From positions 6,451,001-6,515,000 of the forward strand of contig NZ_CP025407.1 of NCBI RefSeq assembly GCF_002847285.1: DNA of 64,000 nt, written 5' to 3'. Positions 9,796-18,540 of the stretch are shown here, one piece after another. The DNA is from Streptomyces sp. CMB-StM0423. GTDB taxonomy: Bacteria > Actinomycetota > Actinomycetes > Streptomycetales > Streptomycetaceae. The translations under genes and the position numbers were made by a program. Positions within the stretch are counted from its first letter, which is position 1; every line of letters starts with the position of its first letter. The notes under the pieces are model-generated. The model worked only from the letters and a program-made list of their open reading frames with translations, was not told the origin of the DNA and did no database searches.

Positions 9796-9825
9796 TTGAA
9801 CGCGGAAGCCTTGTCGACTTAGTGT
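9796..9825 (+). promoter_or_regulatory. Probable ftsZ promoter
   Basis: A -35 element TTGAAC at 9796-9801 and a -10 element TAGTGT at 9820-9825 are separated by 18 bases and fit the Streptomyces vegetative promoter pattern. They lie in the 240-base ftsQ-ftsZ gap, about 120 bases before the ftsZ start. Streptomyces ftsZ is known to have several promoters here, one of them induced at sporulation; which of those this corresponds to is inference. Confidence 0.55.
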
Positions 9826-9860
9826 CTCGTTCCAAGAGTCCAGGTACGGGATGCTGCGGT

Positions 9861-9885
9861 AACCCTAAACTTCACGCTTAGGGTT
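9861..9885 (+). promoter_or_regulatory. Perfect hairpin in the ftsZ leader
   Basis: AACCCTAA (9861-9868) and TTAGGGTT (9878-9885) form a perfect 8-base inverted repeat around a 9-base loop. It lies 61 bases before the ftsZ GTG and downstream of the promoter candidate, so it would be in the mRNA leader. It is unusually A+T-rich for this genome. It could be an RNA hairpin or a protein-binding site; there is no U-tract, so a terminator is unlikely. Confidence 0.6.
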
Positions 9886-9946
9886 CGACCGGCGTTCGGG
9901 GACCCCCACAAACGGCAGACGTAACTCGAGGCGAGAGGCCTTCGAC

Positions 9947-11161
9947 GTGGCAGCACCACAGAACTACCTCGCGGTCATCAAGGTCGTCGGTATCGGCGGC
10001 GGTGGCGTCAACGCCATCAACAGGATGATCGAGGTCGGTCTCAAGGGCGTCGAGTTCATCGCGATCAACACCGACGCGCAGGCACTGCTGATGAGCGACG
10101 CGGACGTCAAGCTCGACGTCGGTCGCGAGCTGACCCGCGGACTCGGCGCGGGCGCCAACCCGGATGTCGGCCGCAAAGCCGCCGAGGACCACCGGGAGGA
10201 GATCGAGGAGGTGCTCAAGGGCGCCGACATGGTCTTCGTCACGGCAGGCGAGGGCGGCGGCACCGGCACCGGCGGCGCGCCCGTCGTGGCGAACATCGCC
10301 CGCTCGCTGGGCGCGCTCACCATCGGCGTCGTGACCCGCCCGTTCACCTTCGAGGGCCGGCGCCGCGCGAACCAGGCCGAGGACGGCATCGCCTCGCTGC
10401 GCGACGAGGTCGACACCCTCATCGTGATCCCCAACGACCGGCTGCTGTCGATCTCCGACCGCCAGGTGAGCGTCCTCGACGCCTTCCGCTCCGCGGACCA
10501 GGTCCTGCTCTCCGGTGTCCAGGGCATCACCGACCTGATCACCACCCCGGGCCTGATCAACCTGGACTTCGCGGACGTCAAGTCCGTGATGTCGGAGGCC
10601 GGTTCCGCGCTCATGGGCATCGGCTCGGCGCGCGGCGACGACCGCGCGGTGGCCGCGGCCGAGATGGCGATTTCCTCGCCGCTGCTGGAGGCGTCCATCG
10701 ACGGCGCCCGCGGCGTGCTGCTGTCCATCTCCGGCGGCTCGGACCTCGGGCTCTTCGAGATCAACGAGGCGGCCCAGCTCGTCAGCGAGGCGGCCCACCC
10801 GGAGGCGAACATCATCTTCGGCGCCGTGATCGACGACGCCCTCGGCGACGAGGTGCGCGTCACGGTCATCGCCGCCGGTTTCGACGGCGGCCAACTGCCG
10901 TCGAAGAACCGGGACAAGGCCCTCGGCTCGTACGGCGGCCGCGACGAGTCCCCGGCCGAGTCGGTCGCGGACACCGGGCCGGCCCGGTCCGCGGAGCCGG
11001 AGCGCCCCGCGTTCAGCGGCCTCGGCTCCCTGTCCGGCGACAGCACCGCGGACAGCGCCCCGGCGCCCGTCCCGCCGGCCGCCACGCCGCAGGTGCCTGC
11101 GGCCCGGCCGTACCAGGACAGCGAGGCCGAGGAGCTGGACGTGCCGGACTTCCTCAAGTAA
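9947..11161 (+). CDS. ftsZ: Cell division GTPase FtsZ
   Basis: FtsZ is the tubulin homologue that polymerises into the Z ring and, in Streptomyces, into ladders of sporulation septa. The 404-residue product has the G1 region VVGIGGGGVNAINRM, the tubulin signature GGGTGTGG at 103-110, the T7 loop NLDFADVKSVM and a low-complexity Ala/Pro/Asp linker near 320-390. The C-terminal tail is ELDVPDFLK, the conserved peptide that binds SepF and FtsW in actinobacteria. The GTG start at 9947 is preceded by GGCGAGAGG. Expression is probably driven by its own promoter region as well as by read-through. Confidence 0.98.
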   Translation: MAAPQNYLAVIKVVGIGGGGVNAINRMIEVGLKGVEFIAINTDAQALLMSDADVKLDVGRELTRGLGAGANPDVGRKAAEDHREEIEEVLKGADMVFVTAGEGGGTGTGGAPVVANIARSLGALTIGVVTRPFTFEGRRRANQAEDGIASLRDEVDTLIVIPNDRLLSISDRQVSVLDAFRSADQVLLSGVQGITDLITTPGLINLDFADVKSVMSEAGSALMGIGSARGDDRAVAAAEMAISSPLLEASIDGARGVLLSISGGSDLGLFEINEAAQLVSEAAHPEANIIFGAVIDDALGDEVRVTVIAAGFDGGQLPSKNRDKALGSYGGRDESPAESVADTGPARSAEPERPAFSGLGSLSGDSTADSAPAPVPPAATPQVPAARPYQDSEAEELDVPDFLK

Positions 11162-11191
11162 CCGGCGGGTTGATCACGTAACGTACGACCC

Positions 11192-11941
11192 GTGATAGGG
11201 CAGACATACTCGACAGGCGGCGCTCACTTCGCCTTCACCGACCGGTGGGGCGGCGTGAGCGCCGCTCCGTACGCGGAGCTGAACCTCGGCGGCGCCGTCG
11301 GCGCCGGTGCCGCCTCCGACAGTGCGGCGGCCGTCGCGGCCAACCGCGAGCGGGCCGCCCGCTCGCTCGGGGTGGAGCCCGCGCGGGTCGTGTGGATGCA
11401 CCAGGTGCACGGGCGGGACGTCGCCGTCGTCGACGGGCCCTGGGGCGAGGCGCCCCCGCCCGCCGTGGACGCCGTCGTCACCCGCGCCCGGGGCGTGCCG
11501 CTCGCCGCCCGCGGCGCCGACTGCGTACCGCTGCTCCTCGCCGACCCCGGCGCGGGGGTGGCGGGTGCCGCGCACGCCGGCCGGCCCGGCATGGTCGCCG
11601 GGGTGGCCGGGGCCGCGGTCGAGGCGATGGCGGGGCTGGGCGCCGAGCCGGCGCGGATCGTCGCCCACCTCGGACCGGCCGTCTGCGGGCGCTGCTACGA
11701 GGTCCCCGAGGCGCTGCGCGAGGAGGCCGCCGGGCAGGTGCCGGCGGCGCGGGCGACAACGAGTTGGGGGACGCCGGCACTGGACATCCGTGCGGGTGTG
11801 GTCGCGCAGTTGGAAGCGCTGGGTGTGGGAATGATCACAGTGTCGGACGTGTGCACGCTGGAGTCCGCGGACCACTTCTCGTACCGGCGCGAGGGCGCCA
11901 CGGGCAGACACGCGGGGTACGTCTGGCTGGACGGGGAATGA
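11192..11941 (+). CDS. pgeF: YlmD/PgeF-family protein (YfiH, laccase-like fold)
   Basis: This 249-residue protein belongs to the YfiH/YlmD family, whose members act as purine nucleoside phosphorylases or peptidoglycan-editing factors that remove wrongly incorporated amino acids from muropeptide precursors. Visible signatures are FAFTDRWGGVS, HQVHGRDVAVVD, ARGADCVPLLLADP, AHAGRPGMVAGV and the late Cys motif LGPAVCGRCYEVP; the conserved His and Cys residues bind zinc. The GTG at 11192 is 30 bases after ftsZ. A TAACGT hexamer lies 7 bases upstream, so part of its mRNA could be leaderless. The stop overlaps the next gene by four bases. Its place after ftsZ matches the ylmD position in other Gram-positive dcw clusters. 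Confidence 0.85.
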   Translation: MIGQTYSTGGAHFAFTDRWGGVSAAPYAELNLGGAVGAGAASDSAAAVAANRERAARSLGVEPARVVWMHQVHGRDVAVVDGPWGEAPPPAVDAVVTRARGVPLAARGADCVPLLLADPGAGVAGAAHAGRPGMVAGVAGAAVEAMAGLGAEPARIVAHLGPAVCGRCYEVPEALREEAAGQVPAARATTSWGTPALDIRAGVVAQLEALGVGMITVSDVCTLESADHFSYRREGATGRHAGYVWLDGE

Positions 11942-12738
11942 TGGCCGACTTCACGGGGGACAGCGGGGTGCGGGAGGAAGCGGACCCGGAGCGCCGGGGC
12001 GAGTTGGCGGCGAACCTGGCGGCGGTGGAGGAACGTATCGCCGGCGCGTGCGCCGCGGCGGGCCGCACGCGCGAGGAGGTCACGCTCGTCGTCGTGACCA
12101 AGACCTATCCGGCGAGCGACGTGCTGCTGCTGGCGGACCTGGGCGTACGGCACGTGGCCGAGAACCGCGACCAGGAGGCCGCGGGCAAGGCCGCCTGGTG
12201 TGCGCAGTGGGGCGCGGACGCACCGCTCACGTGGCACTTCGTGGGCCAGTTGCAGACCAACAAGGCGCGCTCCGTGGCCCGCTACGCGGACTACGTGCAC
12301 TCCGTCGACCGCCCCCGGCTGGTCACCGCGCTCGCCGCCGCCGCGGAGCGCGAGGGCCGCGAGCTGGGAGTTCTGCTCCAGGTGGCGCTCGACAAGGACA
12401 CGGCGCCCGGCGAGGATTCGGGCGGCGGTGCGACGGCGGACCGCGGCGGCCTCGCGCCCGGCGACGTACCGGCGCTCGCGGACGCGGTGGCGGCGGCCCA
12501 AGGGCTGCGGCTCTGCGGGCTGATGACGGTCGCGCCGCTGGCGGGGGCGTACGCGGGGCGGCAACGGGCGGCGTTCGGGCGGCTGATGGAAATCTCATCC
12601 CGCCTGCGCGTCGCGCATCCCGGTGCAACCATGGTCTCGGCGGGGATGAGCGGGGACCTGGAGGAGGCAATTGCCGCAGGAGCGACACACGTACGCGTCG
12701 GCACCGCGGTACTCGGAGTCCGGCCTCAGCTCCGGTAA
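11938..12738 (+). CDS. YggS/YlmE-family PLP-binding protein
   Basis: This 266-residue protein is of the YggS/PLPBP family, cytoplasmic PLP-binding TIM-barrel proteins involved in vitamin B6 and amino-acid homeostasis. The N-terminal segment ACAAAGRTREEVTLVVVTKTYP contains the lysine that carries PLP; later signatures are WHFVGQLQTNKA, CGLMTVAPL and SAGMSGDLEEAIAAGATHVRVGTAV. Two ATG codons are adjacent (11938 and 11941); the first makes the usual ATGA overlap with the preceding stop. An insert of about 20 Gly/Ala/Asp-rich residues after DKDTAPGED is longer than in most homologues. It occupies the ylmE position between ylmD and sepF. Confidence 0.9.
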   Translation: MMADFTGDSGVREEADPERRGELAANLAAVEERIAGACAAAGRTREEVTLVVVTKTYPASDVLLLADLGVRHVAENRDQEAAGKAAWCAQWGADAPLTWHFVGQLQTNKARSVARYADYVHSVDRPRLVTALAAAAEREGRELGVLLQVALDKDTAPGEDSGGGATADRGGLAPGDVPALADAVAAAQGLRLCGLMTVAPLAGAYAGRQRAAFGRLMEISSRLRVAHPGATMVSAGMSGDLEEAIAAGATHVRVGTAVLGVRPQLR

Positions 12739-12859
12739 CGTCGCCAAACGAGTCGGACGACAGTAGAAAATAAGCTTCATTCCCGGTCAATTCAGGCAGG
12801 GCAGCGTGGATCACGTCACTGGCGAAGGTCGATCCACCGCAGAGCGGAGGGCGTAGAGC

Positions 12860-13495
12860 ATGGCCGGCGCAATGCGCAAGATGGCGGTCTACCTCGGCCT
12901 CGTGGAGGACGATGGGTACGACGGCCCGGGGTACGACCCCGACGACGAGTTCGAGCCGGAGCCCGAGCCCGAGCGGCGTCACCGCCACCAGGCCCCGCAG
13001 CCGCCGCAGCAGGAGGAGCCGCCGAGGGCGATCGCTTCGCCGCCGGCGCAGCGGGAGCGGCCCACGGACCGGGAGCCGGCGGGGCGTTCACCTGGACTGC
13101 TGCCCGAATCGGGGCGTTCGGGGCGAATCGCTCCCGTGTCTTCCATCACACCTGACCGTCCCAGCCTGGAGAAGAGTGCGCCGGTGATCATGCCCAAGGT
13201 CGTGTCCGAACGGGAGCCTTACCGGATCACGACGCTCCACCCGCGTACGTACAACGAGGCACGTACCATCGGGGAACACTTCCGCGAGGGCACGCCTGTG
13301 ATCATGAACTTGACCGAGATGGACGACACGGACGCGAAGCGACTTGTCGACTTTGCGGCTGGACTCGTCTTCGGCCTGCACGGCAGCATCGAGCGCGTGA
13401 CCCAGAAGGTGTTCCTGTTGTCGCCTGCTAACGTCGACGTAACAGCGGAGGACAAGGCCCGCATCGCAGAGGGCGGGTTCTTCAACCAAAGCTGA
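12860..13495 (+). CDS. sepF: Z-ring membrane anchor SepF
   Basis: SepF bundles FtsZ and tethers it to the membrane; actinobacteria lack FtsA and rely on it. The 211-residue product starts MAGAMRKMAVYLGLVEDD, an amphipathic membrane-targeting helix. An acidic, Pro/Arg-rich disordered linker follows (about residues 20-95), then the conserved SepF domain beginning at VVSEREPYRITTLHPRTYNEA and containing VIMNLTEMDDTDAKRLVDFAAG. The ATG at 12860 is preceded by GGAGGGCG. It lies 121 bases after the YlmE-like gene, so it may have its own promoter, but none is obvious. Confidence 0.94.
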   Translation: MAGAMRKMAVYLGLVEDDGYDGPGYDPDDEFEPEPEPERRHRHQAPQPPQQEEPPRAIASPPAQRERPTDREPAGRSPGLLPESGRSGRIAPVSSITPDRPSLEKSAPVIMPKVVSEREPYRITTLHPRTYNEARTIGEHFREGTPVIMNLTEMDDTDAKRLVDFAAGLVFGLHGSIERVTQKVFLLSPANVDVTAEDKARIAEGGFFNQS

Positions 13496-13558
13496 GCCAA
13501 GCAACACTGTGCGAGCGGCCGTGGGGCCGGAACGCGAAGGGGAGAGGACCACAGCGAG

Positions 13559-13846
13559 ATGGACGTCGCGCTTCAAGTGATCTACATCGCGCTGTTCGTT
13601 TTCCTGATCGTGCTGATCTTCCGGTTGATCATGGACTACGTGTTCATGTTCGCCCGCTCATGGGAGCCGGGCAAAGTCATGGTGGTGTTGCTTGAGGGCG
13701 CCTACACGGTCACGGATCCACCACTCAAGCTCCTGCGGCGGTTCATTCCGCCACTGCGTCTAGGGGGCGTGGCGCTGGACCTGTCCTTCTTCGTCCTGAT
13801 GATCATCGTCTACATCCTGCTCACCGTGGTGGGCGGGGCGAGGTGA
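13559..13846 (+). CDS. YggT-family membrane protein YlmG
   Basis: This 95-residue protein has two long hydrophobic segments (roughly residues 5-28 and 68-92) joined by a conserved loop with FARSWEPGKVMVVLLEGAYTVTDPPLKLLRRFIPPLRLGGVALDLS, the typical YggT layout. The family has no proven biochemical activity; mutants in other Gram-positive bacteria and plastids suggest a role in membrane or division organisation. It lies 63 bases after sepF and 64 bases before divIVA, the ylmG position of the cluster. GGGGAGAGG is a good ribosome-binding site. Confidence 0.9.
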   Translation: MDVALQVIYIALFVFLIVLIFRLIMDYVFMFARSWEPGKVMVVLLEGAYTVTDPPLKLLRRFIPPLRLGGVALDLSFFVLMIIVYILLTVVGGAR

Positions 13847-13910
13847 TGATGAAGCGGAACGGAGAGTGTCGATATGCCGATGTCGCCGATGACTACGTTG
13901 AGGTGAAGAA

Positions 13911-15149
13911 ATGCCGCTGACCCCCGAGGACGTGCGGAACAAGCAGTTCACGACCGTCCGACTCCGAGAGGGCTACGACGAGGACGAAGTCGACGCGTTC
14001 CTCGACGAGGTCGAGGCCGAACTGACCCGGCTGCTCCGCGAGAACGAGGACCTGCGGGCCAAGCTGGCCGCGGCGACCCGGGCCGCGGCGCAGAACCAGG
14101 GGATGCGCAAGGGCCCCGAGCCGCAGGACCGGCCGGGACCCCCCGGACACGGCGGGCCGGTGCCCGCCGCCATATCGGGCCCGCAGCCGGTGCCGCCGCA
14201 GCAGATGGGCCCGCCGCAGGGCGGCCCGCCTCAGTTGCCTTCCGGCGCACCCCAGCTGCCCGCAGGTCCCGGCGGCATGGGCCCGGGTGGGCCCGGTGGC
14301 CACGGCGGCCCTCCCGGTCACGGTCCGCACGGCCCCGGCCCGATGGGCCCCGGCGGTCCGGGTGGCCCGGGCGGTCCCGGCGGCCCCGGCGGTCCGGTGC
14401 ACGCCCCGCACGGCGGCCCCCCGCAGCAGCACGTCGGCGGCCCGCCGCCGCAGCAGCACGTCGGGCCGCCCGGCCCGCAGCAGGGCGGTCCCGTCGGCGG
14501 TGACAGCGCCGCCCGGGTGCTCTCGCTGGCCCAGCAGACCGCCGACCAGGCGATCGCCGAGGCCCGCGCCGAGGCCAACAAGATCGTCGGCGAGGCCCGC
14601 AGCCGCGCCGAGGGTCTGGAGCGCGACGCGCGTGCCAAGGCCGACGCCCTGGAGCGGGACGCGCAGGAGAAGCACCGCGTGGCGATGGGCTCCCTGGAGT
14701 CCGCGCGCGCCACGCTGGAGCGCAAGGTCGAGGACCTGCGCGGCTTCGAGCGCGAGTACCGCACCCGGCTGAAGTCGTACCTGGAGTCCCAGCTCCGCCA
14801 GTTGGAGAACCAGGCGGACGACTCCCTGGCCCCGCCCCGTACGCCCGCGGCGGCCTCGCTGCCCGCGGCGGCGGCGCCCGCGCCGACGCCTTCGATGGCC
14901 CCGGCCGGCGCCGGTGCCATGAGCGGCCCCCCGAGCATGGGCGGCGGTTCGATGGGCGGCGGTTCGATGGGCGGCCAGCAGGGCATGCCGACCCGGCAGC
15001 CGCCGGCCGGCGCCCCGTCGTACGGCAGCCAGCAGCAGATGTCCCCGGCCATGACGCAGCCCATGGCGCCGGTGCGCCCCCAGGGCGGTCCGATGCAGCA
15101 GCCGCCGTCGCCGATGCGCGGCTTCCTCATCGACGAGGACGACAACTGA
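13911..15149 (+). CDS. divIVA: Polar growth determinant DivIVA
   Basis: DivIVA is the coiled-coil scaffold that marks hyphal tips and branch sites and directs polar wall synthesis in Streptomyces. The 412-residue product has the conserved N-terminal membrane-binding domain MPLTPEDVRNKQFTTVRLREGYDEDEVDAFLDEVE and a first coiled coil to about residue 65. A Gly/Pro/Gln/His-rich linker (about 70-200, with runs of GGP) follows, then a second coiled coil (about 205-300, rich in EAR and ERDA) and a low-complexity Ala/Pro/Met/Gly tail with tandem GGGSM units. The long linker is normal for streptomycete DivIVA. It ends the dcw cluster and is followed by a strong terminator. Confidence 0.95.
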   Translation: MPLTPEDVRNKQFTTVRLREGYDEDEVDAFLDEVEAELTRLLRENEDLRAKLAAATRAAAQNQGMRKGPEPQDRPGPPGHGGPVPAAISGPQPVPPQQMGPPQGGPPQLPSGAPQLPAGPGGMGPGGPGGHGGPPGHGPHGPGPMGPGGPGGPGGPGGPGGPVHAPHGGPPQQHVGGPPPQQHVGPPGPQQGGPVGGDSAARVLSLAQQTADQAIAEARAEANKIVGEARSRAEGLERDARAKADALERDAQEKHRVAMGSLESARATLERKVEDLRGFEREYRTRLKSYLESQLRQLENQADDSLAPPRTPAAASLPAAAAPAPTPSMAPAGAGAMSGPPSMGGGSMGGGSMGGQQGMPTRQPPAGAPSYGSQQQMSPAMTQPMAPVRPQGGPMQQPPSPMRGFLIDEDDN

Positions 15150-15178
15150 GCACGGCCTGACGGCCGTCGGCATATCGC

Positions 15179-15224
15179 AAAGGGCCGGGTCCCGCGGAAC
15201 GCTCGCCGCGGGGCCCGGCCCTTT
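15179..15224. terminator. Strong hairpin terminator after divIVA
   Basis: AAAGGGCCGGGTCCCGCGG (15179-15197) pairs with 15206-15224 over 19 base pairs, with a single G-U pair and an 8-base loop. The ends are AAA and TTT, so it can serve both the plus-strand dcw cluster and, less directly, the convergent minus-strand ileS gene. Confidence 0.85.
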
Positions 15225-15361
15225 GCGTGCCCGTATACGGGGCCGGAGCGGCGAAGGCGGGCGGAGCGGATCGGTGACGGGCGCGGGGCGGACCGCCGAC
15301 GCGGACGGCGCCCCGCCCCCGTGCGTGCACGGGAACGGGGCGCCGCCGGTGCGGTTCCGGG

Positions 15362-18300
15362 TCAGGCCCGTACGAGCCGGAAGATCAGGGACAGCGGCTC
15401 GTCGGTGAACGGCTCGCCGTAGCCCTCGGCTTCCGCCGCCTCGCCCGCGGCGAAGTCCGTCGCCAGGACCTCCTCCGCGATCAGCCCGGCGTGGTCCGTC
15501 AGCGCCTGGCGGACCTCGGCGTCCGTCGTCGACCAGCGCAGCCGGATCCGGTCCGCGACGTCCAGGCCGGAGTTCTTCCGCGCCTCCTGGATCAGCCGGA
15601 TCACGTCGCGGGCCAGGCCCGCGCGGCGCAGCTCCGGAGTGATCTCCAGGTCCAGCGCCACCGTCGCGCCCGAGTCGGAGGCCACCGACCAGCCCTCCCG
15701 CGGGGTCTCCGTGATGATGACCTCCTCCGCGGAGAGCGTCACCGTCTCGCCGTCGACCTCCACCGTCGCGCCGCCGCCGTCGCGCAGCGCGGCCGACAGC
15801 GCCGCCGCGTCCGCCGCCGCGACGGCCTTCGCCACGTCCTGCACCCGCTTGCCGAACCGCTTGCCCAGCGCGCGGAAGTTGGCCTTCGCGGTGGTGTCCA
15901 CCAGCGAGCCGCCGGCCGCGCCGCCGGTGGCGTCGGACAGCGTCGCGAGCGCGGTGACGTTCAGCTCCTCGGTGATCTGCGCGCGCAGCTCCTCGGGCAG
16001 CGCCGCGAAGCCCGCGGCGGCCACCAGCGCCCGCGACAGCGGCTGGCGGGTCTTCACCCCGGACTCCGCCCGCGACGCCCGGCCCAGCTCCACCAGGCGC
16101 CGGACGAGCTGCATCTGCCGCGACAACTCCGGGTCGTACGCCGTGGCGCCCGAGCCGGCCGGCTCCGGCCACGTCGCCAGGTGCACCGAGCCGGGGGCGT
16201 CCGGCACCACCGGCACCACCAGGTCCTGCCAGACCCGCTCGGTGATGAACGGCACCACCGGGGCCAGCAGGCGGGTCACGGTCTCCAGTACGTCGTGGAG
16301 CGTGCGCAGCGCCGCCGGGTCGCCCTGCCAGAAGCGCCGCCGGGAGCGGCGCACGTACCAGTTGGACAGGTCGTCGACGAAGGCGGACAGCAGCTTGCCG
16401 GCGCGCTGGGTGTCGTAGGCGTCGAGGGCGTCGGTCACCCGGGCCGTCAGCGCGTCCAGCTCGCCGAGCAGCCAGCGGTCCAGCAGCATCCGGTCCGCGG
16501 GCGCCGGGTCGGCGGCCGACGGCGCCCAGCCGGCCGTGCGGGCGTAGAGCGCCTGGAAGGACACCGTGTTCCAGTACGTCAGCAGGGTCTTGCGCACGAC
16601 CTCCTGGATCGTGCCGTGGCCGACCCGGCGGGCCGCCCAGGGCGAGCCGCCGGCGGCCATGAACCACCGCACGGCGTCGGCGCCGTGCCGGTCCATGAGC
16701 GGGATGGGCTCCAGGATGTTGCCCAGGTGCTTGGACATCTTGCGGCCGTCCTCGGCGAGGATGTGGCCGAGGCAGACCACGTTCTCGTACGAGGACTTGT
16801 CGAAGACGAGCGTGCCGATGGCCATCAGCGTGTAGAACCAGCCGCGGGTCTGGTCGATGGCCTCGCAGATGAACTGCGCGGGGTAGCGGGCCTCGAAGAC
16901 GTCCCGGTTCTTGTACGGGTAGCCCCACTGCGCGAAGGGCATCGAGCCCGAGTCGTACCAGGCGTCGATGACCTCGGGCACCCGCTCCGCGCGCAGCGTG
17001 CAGCCGTCGGCGGGGCAGGTGAAGCCGATCTCGTCGATGTACGGGCGGTGGGGGTCCAGGGACGACTGGTCGGTGCCGGTCAGCTCGGTGAGCTCGGCCA
17101 GGGAGCCGACGCAGGTGAGGTGGTCCTCGGCGCAGCGCCAGATGGGCAGCGGGGTGCCCCAGTAGCGGTTGCGGGACAGGGCCCAGTCGACGTTGTTGTC
17201 GAGCCAGTCGCCGTAGCGGCCGTGCTTGACGGAGTCCGGGTGCCAGTTCGTCCGCTCGTTCTCGCGCAGCAGGGCGTCCTTGACGCGGGTGGTGCGGATG
17301 TACCAGGAGGGCTGCGGGTAGTAGAGCAGGGGCGTGTGGCAGCGCCAGCAGTGCGGGTAGCTGTGCTCGTACGGCTCGTGGCGGAAGAGCAGGCCGCGGG
17401 CGTCGAGGTCGCCGACGAGCGTCTCGTCGGCCTTCTTGAAGAACTGCCCGCCGACGAGCGGTAGCTCCTCTCCGAAGGTACCGTCCGCGCGCACGGGGAC
17501 GACGACCTCGATGCCGTACTGGCGGGAGACCTTGAAGTCGTCCTCACCGAACGGGGCCTGGTGGACCAGGCCGGTGCCGTCCTCGGTGGTGACGTAGTCG
17601 GCGTTGACCACGTAGTGCGCGTCCCGGAGGGCCACCAGGTCGAAGGGGGGCCGGTACGTCCAGCGCTCCATCTCGGCACCGGTGAACGACTGCCCCGTCG
17701 TCTCCCACCCCTCGCCCAGCGCCTTGCCGACCAACTGCTCGGCGACGACCACCTTCTCGTTGCCGTCGGTGGCGACGACGTAGGTGACCTCCGGGTGGGC
17801 CGCGACCGCGAAGTTGGCGGTGAGCGAGAACGGCGTGGTGGTCCAGATGACCAGCGCCGCCTCGCCGGCCAGCGGTCCTGAGGTGAGGGGGAAGCGGACG
17901 TAGACCGAGGGGTCGACGACGGTCTCGTACCCCTGCGCCAGCTCGTGGTCGGACAGGCCGGTGCCGCAGCGCGGGCACCAGGGGGAGACCCGGTAGTCCT
18001 GGACGAGCAGGCCCTTGTCGAAGATCTGCTTCAGCGACCACCAGACGGACTCCACGTACTCGGAGTCCATCGTCCAGTACGCGTCGTCCAGGTCGACCCA
18101 GTAGCCCATCCGCTCGGTCAGCTCGGCGAAGGCGTCCGTGTGCCGCTGGACCGAGGCGCGGCACTTGTCGTTGAACTCGGCGATGCCGTACGCCTCGATG
18201 TCCTGCTTGCCGTTGAAGCCCAGCTCCTTCTCCACGGCCAGCTCCACCGGCAGCCCGTGGCAGTCCCAGCCGGCCTTGCGTGCCACGTGGTAGCCGCGCA

Positions 18301-18532
18301 TCGTGCGGAAGCGCGGGAAGACGTCCTTGAAGACGCGGGCCTCGATGTGGTGGGCGCCCGGCATGCCGTTGGCGGTGGGCGGACCCTCGTAGAAGACCCA
18401 CTCGGGCCGGCCCTCCGACTGCTCCAGGGAGCGGGCGAAGACCTTCTGCTCGCGCCAGAAGTCGAGCACGGCGTGTTCGAGGGCGGGCAGGTCGACCTGG
18501 GCGGGTACCGGGCGGTACAGGGGGTTGGTCAT
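15362..18532 (-). CDS. ileS: Isoleucyl-tRNA synthetase
   Basis: This class I aminoacyl-tRNA synthetase charges tRNA-Ile. The 1056-residue product has the HIGH-type motif in PPTANGMPGAHH (residues 51-62) and the KMSKH loop at 598-602. Between them lies the editing domain with WTTTPFSLTANFAVA and DGTGLVHQAPFGEDD, followed by an anticodon-binding domain and a C-terminal extension. The HIGH variant and total length are those of the eukaryote-like IleS type found in actinobacteria. Its ATG at 18532 follows GGAGGAAG, which is buried in the T-box leader hairpin described separately. The gene is transcribed alone, convergent with divIVA and divergent from the DksA/TraR-like gene. Confidence 0.96.
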   Translation of the reverse strand: MTNPLYRPVPAQVDLPALEHAVLDFWREQKVFARSLEQSEGRPEWVFYEGPPTANGMPGAHHIEARVFKDVFPRFRTMRGYHVARKAGWDCHGLPVELAVEKELGFNGKQDIEAYGIAEFNDKCRASVQRHTDAFAELTERMGYWVDLDDAYWTMDSEYVESVWWSLKQIFDKGLLVQDYRVSPWCPRCGTGLSDHELAQGYETVVDPSVYVRFPLTSGPLAGEAALVIWTTTPFSLTANFAVAAHPEVTYVVATDGNEKVVVAEQLVGKALGEGWETTGQSFTGAEMERWTYRPPFDLVALRDAHYVVNADYVTTEDGTGLVHQAPFGEDDFKVSRQYGIEVVVPVRADGTFGEELPLVGGQFFKKADETLVGDLDARGLLFRHEPYEHSYPHCWRCHTPLLYYPQPSWYIRTTRVKDALLRENERTNWHPDSVKHGRYGDWLDNNVDWALSRNRYWGTPLPIWRCAEDHLTCVGSLAELTELTGTDQSSLDPHRPYIDEIGFTCPADGCTLRAERVPEVIDAWYDSGSMPFAQWGYPYKNRDVFEARYPAQFICEAIDQTRGWFYTLMAIGTLVFDKSSYENVVCLGHILAEDGRKMSKHLGNILEPIPLMDRHGADAVRWFMAAGGSPWAARRVGHGTIQEVVRKTLLTYWNTVSFQALYARTAGWAPSAADPAPADRMLLDRWLLGELDALTARVTDALDAYDTQRAGKLLSAFVDDLSNWYVRRSRRRFWQGDPAALRTLHDVLETVTRLLAPVVPFITERVWQDLVVPVVPDAPGSVHLATWPEPAGSGATAYDPELSRQMQLVRRLVELGRASRAESGVKTRQPLSRALVAAAGFAALPEELRAQITEELNVTALATLSDATGGAAGGSLVDTTAKANFRALGKRFGKRVQDVAKAVAAADAAALSAALRDGGGATVEVDGETVTLSAEEVIITETPREGWSVASDSGATVALDLEITPELRRAGLARDVIRLIQEARKNSGLDVADRIRLRWSTTDAEVRQALTDHAGLIAEEVLATDFAAGEAAEAEGYGEPFTDEPLSLIFRLVRA

Positions 18533-18540
18533 CGGGGACT

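Noticed and set aside
14200..14500. Gly/Pro/Gln-rich repeats that could suggest a collagen-like gene or repeat array
   Set aside because: They are in frame within DivIVA and are the normal linker of streptomycete DivIVA.
13893..16928. 1011-codon minus-strand frame across divIVA and ileS
   Set aside because: It crosses the terminator at 15179-15224 and is out of frame with ileS; the composition is Arg/Gly/Pro shadow sequence.
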